Assembly (NCBI GenBank): GCA_001769805.1
Contig: MEPO01000005.1
Coordinates: forward strand, 72,867 to 136,866
DNA length: 64,000 bases
Direction of reading: 5' to 3'
Source: Bdellovibrionales bacterium GWA1_52_35
GTDB lineage: Bacteria > Bdellovibrionota > UBA1018
The notes beneath the pieces were generated by a model. The model was not told where the DNA came from and made no database searches. It saw only the letters and a program-made list of their open reading frames with translations. Positions 33,966 to 41,631 of the stretch are shown here, one piece after another (position 1 is the stretch's first letter; the number at the start of each line of letters is the position of its first letter). Made by a program: the position numbers and the translations under genes.

Positions 33966-35624
33966 ATGGGCTCACCACGAATCGACTCAACAGCCGCATC
34001 TGGCCAAACGCCGATCCAAGTCCTGGTTCTCGGAACCGGGATCGCAGGTCTCAGTGCCGCTTTGAAGTTCGCCCATAAAGGCTGTCAGGTTCTGCTCATC
34101 AGCAAAACCAACAAGGAAGAAGGCTCGACCCGTTACGCGCAAGGCGGAATCGCCTCAGTCTGGTCCAAAAAAGACAGCTTTGAGGAACATAAAAAAGACA
34201 CCCAGGTAGCCGGCGCAGGGCTTTGCCATGAAGATATCGTGGACCTCTGTGTCCATGAAGGTCCCGAGCGCGTCCGCGAACTGATCGAACTCGGGGTGGC
34301 TTTCACAAAAATCCGCTTAGCGGATGAGGCCGACCGGTTCTCCCTGCATCGGGAAGGTGGCCACGGGCACCGCCGGATTCTGCACGCAGACGACCTGACC
34401 GGCTGGGCCGTTGAAAAAGCGCTGCTCGAACGCGTCGCCGAAACTCCGCAAATCACGGTCATGGAAAACCACGTTGCCGTAGATCTGATCACGGAAGGTA
34501 AAGTCATACGCAAGCACGGACGCCCGGGACGCTGCCTGGGCGCTTATGTCCTGAACGCCCAGTCCGGAGAAGTCCTGACTCTTTCGGCGGATATTACGGT
34601 TCTGGCAACCGGCGGTGCGGGCAAGGTTTATCTCTACACCTCCAACCCCGATGTTGCGACGGGGGACGGAGTTGCCATGGCTTACCGGGCCGGTGCCCGG
34701 GTCGCCAATATGGAATTCATCCAGTTTCACCCGACCTGTCTTTATCATCCCAGTGCCAGAACCTTCCTCATCACTGAAGCGCTCCGCGGCGAAGGCGCGG
34801 TCTTGAAGACGGCAGCAGGTGAAGAGTTCATGAGCCGCCATCACCCGCTGGCTTCCCTGGCTCCGCGGGACATCGTGGCTCGGGCAATCGATATTGAGAT
34901 GAAGCGTTCGGGCGACAAACATGTCTTTCTGGACTGCACGCATTTCGTTGCGGAAGATCTCAAAAAGAAATTCCCGCATATCCACCAAACCTGCTTGCAA
35001 TACGGCATCGATATCACGAGCCAGCCCATTCCCGTCGTGCCGGCCGCCCATTATATCTGTGGTGGCGTCAGGGTCGATGCCGATGCCCTGACTTCTATCG
35101 CAGGTCTCTATGCAATCGGCGAGGTGGCCTGCACGGGGTTACATGGCGCCAATCGCTTGGCGAGCAACTCGTTACTTGAAGCTGTGGTCTTCGCTCATCG
35201 CGCGGTGGAACACTCTTCCTCGCTTCTCGCCCAACAGGCTCAGTCGCCTGCCACCGCGCTGCACTACCCTCCGCGCCTTCCGCAGTGGGATGTCGGTGAC
35301 GCTGTCCCGCTTGAGGAGCAGATCGATATCGCTGCAAACTGGCTCGAAATTCGCCATCTGATGTGGAACTACGTGGGCATTGTCCGAAGCAACCGGAGAC
35401 TGAAGCGCGCCCAACGGCGGCTGGAACTTCTTAAGGCCGAGGTGAATGAGTATTACTGGAATTACCTGCTCACGAAGGATCTCATTGAACTTCGAAATAT
35501 CCTCACCGTGGCAGAGCTGATCGTGAAAAGCGCTCTTCTGCGCAAGGAAAGCCGGGGCCTGCATTTCACCGTGGATTACCCCAGAACCGATGATGAGGGT
35601 TTCCGCCACGATACTATTCTTTAA
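33966..35624 (+). CDS. nadB: L-aspartate oxidase
   Basis: FAD enzyme that oxidises L-aspartate to iminoaspartate, the first step of de novo NAD synthesis. From the ATG at 33966 (AGGTGG eleven bases before) it is 552 residues. It shows VLVLGTGIAGLSAALKFA for FAD binding, a EGSTRYAQGGIASVW segment, EGGHGHRRILHADDLTG, the EFIQFHPT motif, and the GLYAIGEVACTGLHGANRLASNSLLE signature. A TTG at 33930 would add 12 residues. No nadA or nadC is adjacent. Confidence 0.95.
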   Translation: MGSPRIDSTAASGQTPIQVLVLGTGIAGLSAALKFAHKGCQVLLISKTNKEEGSTRYAQGGIASVWSKKDSFEEHKKDTQVAGAGLCHEDIVDLCVHEGPERVRELIELGVAFTKIRLADEADRFSLHREGGHGHRRILHADDLTGWAVEKALLERVAETPQITVMENHVAVDLITEGKVIRKHGRPGRCLGAYVLNAQSGEVLTLSADITVLATGGAGKVYLYTSNPDVATGDGVAMAYRAGARVANMEFIQFHPTCLYHPSARTFLITEALRGEGAVLKTAAGEEFMSRHHPLASLAPRDIVARAIDIEMKRSGDKHVFLDCTHFVAEDLKKKFPHIHQTCLQYGIDITSQPIPVVPAAHYICGGVRVDADALTSIAGLYAIGEVACTGLHGANRLASNSLLEAVVFAHRAVEHSSSLLAQQAQSPATALHYPPRLPQWDVGDAVPLEEQIDIAANWLEIRHLMWNYVGIVRSNRRLKRAQRRLELLKAEVNEYYWNYLLTKDLIELRNILTVAELIVKSALLRKESRGLHFTVDYPRTDDEGFRHDTIL

Positions 35625-35681
35625 AAAACTGCCGTTCCAGTCTGGGGACGATTAACCTTCCGAGACTGGGAGGGCAGTTTT
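35625..35681. terminator. Bidirectional terminator between nadB and a lipoprotein gene
   Basis: A long imperfect hairpin begins right after the nadB stop. AAAACTGCC (35625-35633) pairs with GGCAGTTTT (35673-35681), and CCAGTCT (35637-35643) pairs with AGACTGG (35663-35669); the arms are broken by a three-base internal loop. The A-run at the left end and T-run at the right end allow it to serve both convergent genes. Its right end overlaps the stop codon of the minus-strand lipoprotein gene. The right arm recurs in pyrE. Confidence 0.8.
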
Positions 35682-36183
35682 AATTTTGCAACCGGACCAT
35701 CTTTAGTTCCGCAGACCCTGCAGGGCAGCCCATCTGCAGGGCTTGCGTGGCGACATCAATCATGACCGTGCCATTTGTGCAATGCAGGAGCTGAAGACTC
35801 GGTACGCTGTCAGTTGTTTTGGTGTTCATCAGCGTGTAGAGGAGCTCGGATTCAAACCAGACAAACCCTTCAAAGCCCTGCTTGGAGGCAAGATTCGGAT
35901 TGATCCAGAAGACTTCGAGCAGATCCAGATCCGCTGAATTCTCACGGACGAAGATCCCGGCTTTGCCTTCTGTGATCGCGGCCAGATTAAGGTCTTCGGC
36001 CTTCGCCTGGATTACACGTCCATCGGCGAACGCGAGCTGGGCCGCGGTCGATTTCAGCGTGAGCTTTGCGCCCAAGCTGCGGTCCTCAAAAGTGCCCCGA
36101 TAAGCGGCGGGAATTTTGCTGCAAGCTGTGGCGCCGAAAGCGAGGGCTACTACCAACACCAATTTCATCAATTTCGTTTTCAT
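35680..36183 (-). CDS. Small lipoprotein of unknown function
   Basis: 167 residues with signal peptide and lipobox ATAC (Cys21). The mature domain is mostly beta-prone (AAYRGTFEDRSLGAKLTLKS, GFEGFVWFESELLYTLMN) and includes two late cysteines that could form a disulfide. It lies downstream of the 870-residue secreted protein on the same strand, 24 bases from it, and probably shares its transcript. No family recognised. Confidence 0.75.
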   Translation of the reverse strand: MKTKLMKLVLVVALAFGATACSKIPAAYRGTFEDRSLGAKLTLKSTAAQLAFADGRVIQAKAEDLNLAAITEGKAGIFVRENSADLDLLEVFWINPNLASKQGFEGFVWFESELLYTLMNTKTTDSVPSLQLLHCTNGTVMIDVATQALQMGCPAGSAELKMVRLQN

Positions 36184-36207
36184 AAATACTCCTTTGAGGA
36201 ATTCCGG

Positions 36208-38820
36208 TTAAAAGTCCGTCTGGCTGATGACGACGGTTCGGCCGTCTTCCTGTACTTCAAGCTCAAGGGAGCCTCCGGAATTTGCAGCTTTGACAAGAAT
36301 GGGAACATCAAAGCTCAGAGACTGTCCTTTGATCAAGGGCGTGAGGTACTGCGGATTGGGTCCAATGATCACGAAATTCTGAGCATCGTTGCCGAGAATC
36401 CGGGCCTTCAGCTGCAATCCCTTCAAGAGGAGACGGGAGCTGATATTCGTGATGGTGTACTGCATGCGCGTCACACCGTTCGCCCGCAAGGCCCGCGTGT
36501 TACCGCTGACGCTGATGCGATAGTCGTTCACGAGAGGAACGCTCTTTTCGCCATCGGTCAGACCGATTCGTCGACCGGAGCCCAGCAGCGACTGGAGTAC
36601 GTATGGTACCCGGATACTGGCTCCGTGTGCCCTGGCGATTACAGAGAATTCCACAATGCGCTCTTCGCCCGGATTCAGCACGCCGATATCGGCGCTGCCT
36701 TTGGTGACCTGCAGGATCGCAGGGTCCGAGGTCAAGACAACTTTCAGGCTTGGTTCAGTCGGTTTGTTGGACTGGTTTCGGACTTTGACCGCGAGTGAAC
36801 TTTCCAAGCCTTCACGGAGCTGCGGAGATCCAACAATCTGCAACGTCGTGATGAACTTCGTTGTCAAAGTGAAGACCTGCTCTCCAACATTGCGTCCCTG
36901 GTAATAGAGAGTCACTCTGAATTGTTTAGCCTGATTCACGGCATTCTCGTTCATCCGGAAGTCAAGGGCTTCACTCACGGTCGTGACGCTCTTGGCCCGG
37001 ATATTCTGCGTCAGAGTCTCCGTTGCAGTCGAGAGTACGGCAGAACCGGCATCCAGGGCCTGGAGAACCATTTTGATATCCTTGCCAGCCAGTGTGGCGT
37101 CGGCAAAGTTTCTCATCGAGAGGCGAATGCGCAGGGCTTCGCCTGGTTCAAAAAGACCGTTTTCGATCGTTTCAGTGGGGACCACGTCGAGAAGACGTAC
37201 CGGTCTCTGGACAAAATCAGCTTCCTCATCCGCCCGGCCCTTTTTGTAAGCGGCCTGGGCATATCCCGGATAGAGTTTATTGTAGGTCTGGTCACGCGAA
37301 GCCGAGAAGGCGCTGTCGTAAAGGCCTTCATACTGTTCCCGGTACGCGGCCGATCTGAACTCTTCAAAATGCTGTTTGTACAAGATCGGGTAATTGATGC
37401 TGTAGGATTCTTCCGAAAAAATCCGGAAGACATCGTTGTAGGTGGCCCGGAAAGTTGAGTTATAGGCTACCTGGTAAGTATCGGAATAACCCTTGTCCCG
37501 ACCTTCAACGTAAGCGCGGTGATAGAAATCTCGATAATCCCGGCGGCGGGCATCTTCACAGCCATCTCGTTCCGCACGTTGGAAATGTTCGCGATAGTCC
37601 TTGTTATAGATTTTGTTGTAAGCCGTCGCGAAGCTCTTGTCATAGCCCTGGGTATAGCCTTCGCGGTAAGCCTCTTGCTCCTGCGGAGAGGGGAAAGTAC
37701 GCAGCGGGTTCGAGTAGCGGTGATCGGGTTTGGCATTGGACGGCTGATCACCGGGGCGCTGGTCGCGATCGCCCGGTTTATCACCACCGTTGCCTGGTTT
37801 ACCACCACCACCGCGTCTCTCATCTTGCGTTGAGATGCCCAGGCGGGAAGCCATGCTCTTGATGACCTGACTATCCTGCAGGAAGCTTCCGAGTGAGCTC
37901 GTCAAATTAAGGGGTTTGGATACCGGTGCTTTCTGATTAAAGGAATCCTCAACCCGAACCGGCTCATTCTGACGCTCATTATTGTAGTCCTGATGACCTC
38001 TGGGATATTCGCGTGCCTGCGCGGCGGCCTGGGCTTCACGATCGCCCCTGGAGCTTCCATCAGTATTTCCACGAGAACTTGCATCAGAAGCGTTGGCTTC
38101 CTCGATGCCTTGCTGCCTGCCAGGACCAGAAGATACGCGCGCTGATTCGGCGTCAGCCCTTTTGAAGCCGTCCTGATTACCATCATATTGTCCGCGCGCC
38201 TGACCGTCTTCACGGCCTTTTAAAACTCCGGCGTTCGAACCATCGGTCTGCCCTTGGGCGTAACCATCACGGAATCCGACATCGCGCGAGCGGTTGATTT
38301 CGTCGCGTTCACAGCTCTCGAATCCACGGGATCGTCCGTCACGCAGACCTTCTGCGCGTGCTTCCTTGGGGGCGCGCTCAAGAGCTTCATGTGATCCGGG
38401 TTCGGCTCCGTCCTGGACACCTAAAGCGCGGGCCGCGCTGATCTGGTCTTGGCTAGGACCAGTAGGAGTCGGTGAGGCGGTAGGAGTGGGAATGGGAGTG
38501 GGAGTGCTTGTGGGTTCTGAAGTCGGGAGAGGCCGAGGTGGAGTAGTTTTGGTGGGTACAGGAGTAGCAGTCGGCACTGGAGTATGGGTCGCGGTGGGGG
38601 TCGCGGTGGGTGTTGCCGTCGGCGTGGGCCTTGGGCCTGGGTTCCCGGTAGGCCTTGGGCCTGGGTTCCCGGTAGGCCTTGGGCCTGGGTTTCCCGTCGG
38701 TCGCGGCCGTGGATCTAATTTGGTGTCTCCAGGAAGGTCCGTTCGATAAGCCGCAAAGGACGGCGAAGCGACTGCGAGAATGAGAACTGAGGCCAAAACT
38801 TTTTTCACAACGATGCTCAT
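36208..38820 (-). CDS. Large secreted repeat-rich protein (870 residues)
   Basis: Signal peptide 1-23. Residues 37-122 are a Pro/Thr stalk: three tandem GNPGPRPT units, then PTATPT-type repeats. Residues 128-275 hold Gly/Asp/Arg-rich repeats (DGRSRGFE, FRDGYAQGQTDG, KGREDGQARGQYDGNQDG). Residues 333-365 are a Gly/Lys/Asp linker. Residues 383-535 form a Tyr-rich helical array with a Tyr roughly every fourth residue (YREGYTQGYDKSF, YNKIYNKDYREHF). Residues 540-870 look like two or three beta-sandwich (CARDB-like) domains. I do not know its function; a surface or periplasmic structural role fits. A partner lipoprotein gene follows directly. Confidence 0.85.
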   Translation of the reverse strand: MSIVVKKVLASVLILAVASPSFAAYRTDLPGDTKLDPRPRPTGNPGPRPTGNPGPRPTGNPGPRPTPTATPTATPTATHTPVPTATPVPTKTTPPRPLPTSEPTSTPTPIPTPTASPTPTGPSQDQISAARALGVQDGAEPGSHEALERAPKEARAEGLRDGRSRGFESCERDEINRSRDVGFRDGYAQGQTDGSNAGVLKGREDGQARGQYDGNQDGFKRADAESARVSSGPGRQQGIEEANASDASSRGNTDGSSRGDREAQAAAQAREYPRGHQDYNNERQNEPVRVEDSFNQKAPVSKPLNLTSSLGSFLQDSQVIKSMASRLGISTQDERRGGGGKPGNGGDKPGDRDQRPGDQPSNAKPDHRYSNPLRTFPSPQEQEAYREGYTQGYDKSFATAYNKIYNKDYREHFQRAERDGCEDARRRDYRDFYHRAYVEGRDKGYSDTYQVAYNSTFRATYNDVFRIFSEESYSINYPILYKQHFEEFRSAAYREQYEGLYDSAFSASRDQTYNKLYPGYAQAAYKKGRADEEADFVQRPVRLLDVVPTETIENGLFEPGEALRIRLSMRNFADATLAGKDIKMVLQALDAGSAVLSTATETLTQNIRAKSVTTVSEALDFRMNENAVNQAKQFRVTLYYQGRNVGEQVFTLTTKFITTLQIVGSPQLREGLESSLAVKVRNQSNKPTEPSLKVVLTSDPAILQVTKGSADIGVLNPGEERIVEFSVIARAHGASIRVPYVLQSLLGSGRRIGLTDGEKSVPLVNDYRISVSGNTRALRANGVTRMQYTITNISSRLLLKGLQLKARILGNDAQNFVIIGPNPQYLTPLIKGQSLSFDVPILVKAANSGGSLELEVQEDGRTVVISQTDF
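38455..38694. repeat. Tandem repeats coding the Pro/Thr stalk
   Basis: Three copies of a 24-base unit coding GNPGPRPT (38623-38694) are nearly identical, followed by shorter six- to twelve-base repeats coding Pro-Thr-Ala-Thr runs (38455-38622). Such repeats change copy number by slippage, so stalk length may vary between strains. Confidence 0.9.
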
Positions 38821-38865
38821 AAGGTCTCCAAAAGTAATTCATCACCCATAGAGATGATGCATCGC

Positions 38866-38884
38866 GTTATAGCATGATTGCTAT
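38866..38884. promoter_or_regulatory. Inverted repeat in the upstream region of the 870-residue protein gene
   Basis: ATAGCA (38869-38874) and TGCTAT (38879-38884) form a perfect 6-4-6 dyad about 50 bases upstream of the start at 38820. It overlaps a minus-strand TATAAC (-10-like, 38866-38871). No convincing -35 is present. The dyad may be an operator. Confidence 0.35.
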
Positions 38885-38975
38885 AAATTGGGAGCAAAAA
38901 TTTCTCCAATTATAATATCGACATAGGAAGTTAATGGGAGACCTGCGATTCAGGGTATCTGAATGACTGCGTTCT

Positions 38976-39575
38976 TTACCGGTCGTGTTGATCAACCGCC
39001 CCAGACTGGGAGGGCAGTTTTTTGATTTCAGAAATCGTTGCCAGATTCAGAAGACTGACTTTCATTGCGGCAAAAGCTTCGGTACCGCCCTGCTCGCGAT
39101 CCACAACCGTCAGAACGGCAACGGGATTGAAGCCCTCGTCCCGCAACCGCTCGATGGCCTTTACGCTTGAGCCGCCGGTTGTGACAACATCTTCAAGAAC
39201 GAGAATACGCGCGCCCGGACGGAGGTTCTCAATACCTTCAATGTAACGAGTGGTGCCGTGATCTTTGGGTTCCTTGCGCACGATGAAAGCCGGCCAGAAA
39301 TACCCATGCGCACGCCCCGCCAGAGAAACCGCGGTGGCCAGCGGATCCGCCCCGAGCGTCAGTCCACCCACGGCATCCACTTCAATCTCTTTTTGCCGAA
39401 GCAGCTCCACCGCGAGTTCGCCAATGAGGTAGGCCCCCTCGGGATGCAGGGTGGTAGCCTTCAGATCGATGTAAAAAGTGCTCTTCCTGCCTGAAGCGAG
39501 CGTGAAGTCCCCTTCCCGATAGCTTTGCTTGCGAATAAGCGCGATCAGCTGTTGGCGGAGTGTGAAATAATCCAT
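38976..39575 (-). CDS. pyrE: Orotate phosphoribosyltransferase
   Basis: Transfers phosphoribose from PRPP to orotate in pyrimidine synthesis. From the ATG at 39575 the protein is 199 residues with FTLASGRKSTFYIDLK, GGLTLGADPLATAVS and the PRPP-binding VLVLEDVVTTGGSSVKAIE. A GTG at 39581 is an alternative. The start lies inside the upstream hydrolase gene (31-base overlap). The last 15 or so codons contain a 19-base copy of one arm of the nadB terminator, so the C-terminal residues may be recent. Confidence 0.93.
   Translation of the reverse strand: MDYFTLRQQLIALIRKQSYREGDFTLASGRKSTFYIDLKATTLHPEGAYLIGELAVELLRQKEIEVDAVGGLTLGADPLATAVSLAGRAHGYFWPAFIVRKEPKDHGTTRYIEGIENLRPGARILVLEDVVTTGGSSVKAIERLRDEGFNPVAVLTVVDREQGGTEAFAAMKVSLLNLATISEIKKLPSQSGAVDQHDR
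39003..39021. repeat. 19-base copy of the nadB terminator arm within pyrE
   Basis: AGACTGGGAGGGCAGTTTT is identical to positions 35663-35681. Here it lies in coding sequence for the PyrE C-terminus (KKLPSQSG) on the minus strand, and the match to the left arm of the terminator extends on the other side over CCAGTCTGGGG with three mismatches. Confidence 0.8.
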
Positions 39576-40531
39576 GTGCACAGGTCCTCAAAGACTTTTT
39601 CTTTACCGATTTCGTTGAACGCTTCGTGAAAAAAATCCGGATAGGTTTTCAGTTCCTTATCAGAAACCCGAAGATCCCGGTAAAACTTTTGTACGGTCCG
39701 GACATCCACTATCTGATCGCCGAGAGGCGCAAGAACCTGAATCGCCGTGCTGACCTTTGAAAGTTTGGCCAGAGAAGCCGCACGTTGAGTTTCGCTCATG
39801 GCCCGTTGCAACTCCGAAAAAAATCGTGGTGTCAGCTTCTGATGGACGAGGCGGTCGGCCGAATAAGCGTCCGCCACCTCCTGGTCATGGGACAAATGTC
39901 TGGGATCGAGCTCCGAAAGCAGATGCAAGTTGCCCCAGAATCGGGACAGAATGCCGGCTGCCAGCCTTTTGGCAAAAGGAACTTCCACGGCGATCCGCAG
40001 CAGCGGTGCTGAGACCGATACAGAGCGCAGGGGCAGATTGCGGTCGCGGGTCAGCGCGCGGAGAGTGATGAGCCCGCCCAGACTATGGCCAAAAAGGTGG
40101 AACTCAAGCCGCGGTGAATTTTTCGGCAGCGTTTTCTCCAGTCGCTGCAAATAGAGCAGAACATCGTCAGTCAGAAAATCAAACTCCTCAACATGTCCGC
40201 GCAGCCCTTCGGAGCGGCCATGCCCCCGCAGATCGAGGCAGCAGACTGCATCCACCGTGTCCTGAAGGTAATGCGGAAAATGAAGATACCGACCACCATG
40301 TTCGAATAATCCGTGGATGATGACCAGCACTCGCCCCGTCCGCCAGGTCTCCGCCTGATGCACGACCGAAAACAATCCCGGCGCCTTGCGATCAGCAGCT
40401 CCCTGAATATTCGGAGACACAACTCCCTCAAAAGTTTCCCACTCAGAGAACCAACCCGGAGGAAGTGCCGGAAAACCTTTCGGCTGCAGTGAACCGAGAT
40501 AGGTCTTGTGATGCTTGCTGTCGCTACTCAT
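39545..40531 (-). CDS. Alpha/beta hydrolase (lysophospholipase/monoacylglycerol lipase-like)
   Basis: 328 residues of the serine hydrolase fold: oxyanion strand RVLVIIHGLFEHGGRY, DLRGHGRSEGLRGHVEEFD, nucleophile elbow FGHSLGG, acid-strand segment QVLAPLGDQIVDVRTV and a terminal His in DFFHEAFNEIG. This layout is that of Hydrolase_4 monoacylglycerol lipases, so a membrane-lipid or acylglycerol substrate is likely. No signal peptide. It overlaps the GYF-PilZ gene by four bases and pyrE by 31. Confidence 0.87.
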   Translation of the reverse strand: MSSDSKHHKTYLGSLQPKGFPALPPGWFSEWETFEGVVSPNIQGAADRKAPGLFSVVHQAETWRTGRVLVIIHGLFEHGGRYLHFPHYLQDTVDAVCCLDLRGHGRSEGLRGHVEEFDFLTDDVLLYLQRLEKTLPKNSPRLEFHLFGHSLGGLITLRALTRDRNLPLRSVSVSAPLLRIAVEVPFAKRLAAGILSRFWGNLHLLSELDPRHLSHDQEVADAYSADRLVHQKLTPRFFSELQRAMSETQRAASLAKLSKVSTAIQVLAPLGDQIVDVRTVQKFYRDLRVSDKELKTYPDFFHEAFNEIGKEKVFEDLCTWIISHSANS

Positions 40532-41388
40532 GCCTGGTCTGTCTGAAGATAACTCTCAACCGCATCCCGGGCCTGGGTCGAAAGTTTTTCGAACCGGAAG
40601 CTGAAGCCACGGCCATCCTCGAGGATTCTGACCACCACGCCTTCTGCGACAAAGGGTTCGATCTGTCCCGGTGCACTGACATTGAGTTTGATTTTCTTGC
40701 CGACCGTACTCGGACCCCGGTCAGTCAGGACCTGCATTCCGCCGATACTGATATCGCGGCAAACACCGACACTGACACTGCTCTCCTGAGCCATGACAAT
40801 TTTCGCAACCAGCGGTCGACGCGGAGCGGAGCGGGCTTCCTTCTTCGTTTTTGCGCCGCTCACTCCCTTAGGAGGCGCGGGGGGCCGGACGGAAGAGGAG
40901 CGGAACTCATCGACTTCCTCGAGTTTCTGCCAGGTCTGCATTCCATCTTTCCAGACAAAAACTTTTCCGTTGATCTTGCCGCCCCGGATGGCTGCTTCCA
41001 CTTCACTTTTTGAAAACGGCCCAAACTGCGAGCCATTGTAATAAAGAAACCAGCTTCGCTCCTCGGGCTTGATTGCGCTCGGCACGGGTGGCGGCGAGGC
41101 GGAACGTCTGGGGGCCTGGCGGATCTCTGGTTTTGCGGCCTCTTTCACCTGGACGCTCACGGATTTGGTCGGAGTATTGGGCACCACGGCTTGAAATGAT
41201 TTTACATCACAGATGCGCTTCCAGTCGGTCTGGCCCTGTTTCCAGACGAAGTGCGCCCAGCTGATTTCCTGCGCTTGAATTTTGCGATAAATCGAGGAAG
41301 CACTCAGCGGCCCTAGCCAATGCTCGCCGAGTGCGACAAACCATAGTGCAGAATCATCTTCAAACAGAATTTTTCCGGAATTTTCCAT
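40528..41388 (-). CDS. Tandem GYF_2 domains fused to PilZ
   Basis: 286 residues, cytoplasmic. Two GYF_2-like modules occupy residues 15-66 (LWFVALGEHWLGPLSASSI, HFVWKQGQTDWKRI) and 112-163 (SWFLYYNGSQFGPFSKSEV, VFVWKDGMQTWQKL). After a basic Pro-rich linker a PilZ domain spans 188-282. DxSxxG is intact (DISIGG from Asp212), but the arginine motif reads RRPLVAK and lacks the second Arg, so c-di-GMP binding may be weak or lost. First gene of a unit with the hydrolase and pyrE. Confidence 0.82.
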   Translation of the reverse strand: MENSGKILFEDDSALWFVALGEHWLGPLSASSIYRKIQAQEISWAHFVWKQGQTDWKRICDVKSFQAVVPNTPTKSVSVQVKEAAKPEIRQAPRRSASPPPVPSAIKPEERSWFLYYNGSQFGPFSKSEVEAAIRGGKINGKVFVWKDGMQTWQKLEEVDEFRSSSVRPPAPPKGVSGAKTKKEARSAPRRPLVAKIVMAQESSVSVGVCRDISIGGMQVLTDRGPSTVGKKIKLNVSAPGQIEPFVAEGVVVRILEDGRGFSFRFEKLSTQARDAVESYLQTDQA

Positions 41389-41542
41389 ATCAATGATTGT
41401 ACGGTGAAATGTCTAAAAACTCGACAGTCGTCAGCTGATCTTGCTGAATTCGTGGATCTCCCTCCTTAATAGGGCAATCCAATACTTACAATATCAACTT
41501 GTTTTTATTAGTGTTTTTATAATTAGCGCCCCCAGTCATTTC

Positions 41543-41557
41543 TGGCACTCCCCTTGC
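41543..41557 (+). promoter_or_regulatory. Sigma-54 promoter of the VWA lipoprotein gene
   Basis: TGGCAC (41543-41548), five bases, TTGC (41554-41557): the -24 GG and -12 GC are exactly ten bases apart and flanked by consensus bases. Transcription would start near 41569, about 60 bases before the gene. An enhancer-binding activator is required; none is encoded nearby, and no clear upstream activator site was recognised in 41389-41540. Confidence 0.75.
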
Positions 41558-41631
41558 TCAAGTAACCCTGAGCGGAGTCGTGCACCAACGACTGGATAGC
41601 ACCCTCCGCCGAAGAGAGATGGGAAGAAATT

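Noticed and set aside
38203..38820. CRISPR-like array in the repeat-rich region
   Set aside because: The repeats are tandem and in-frame coding units of a Pro/Thr stalk, with no spacers.
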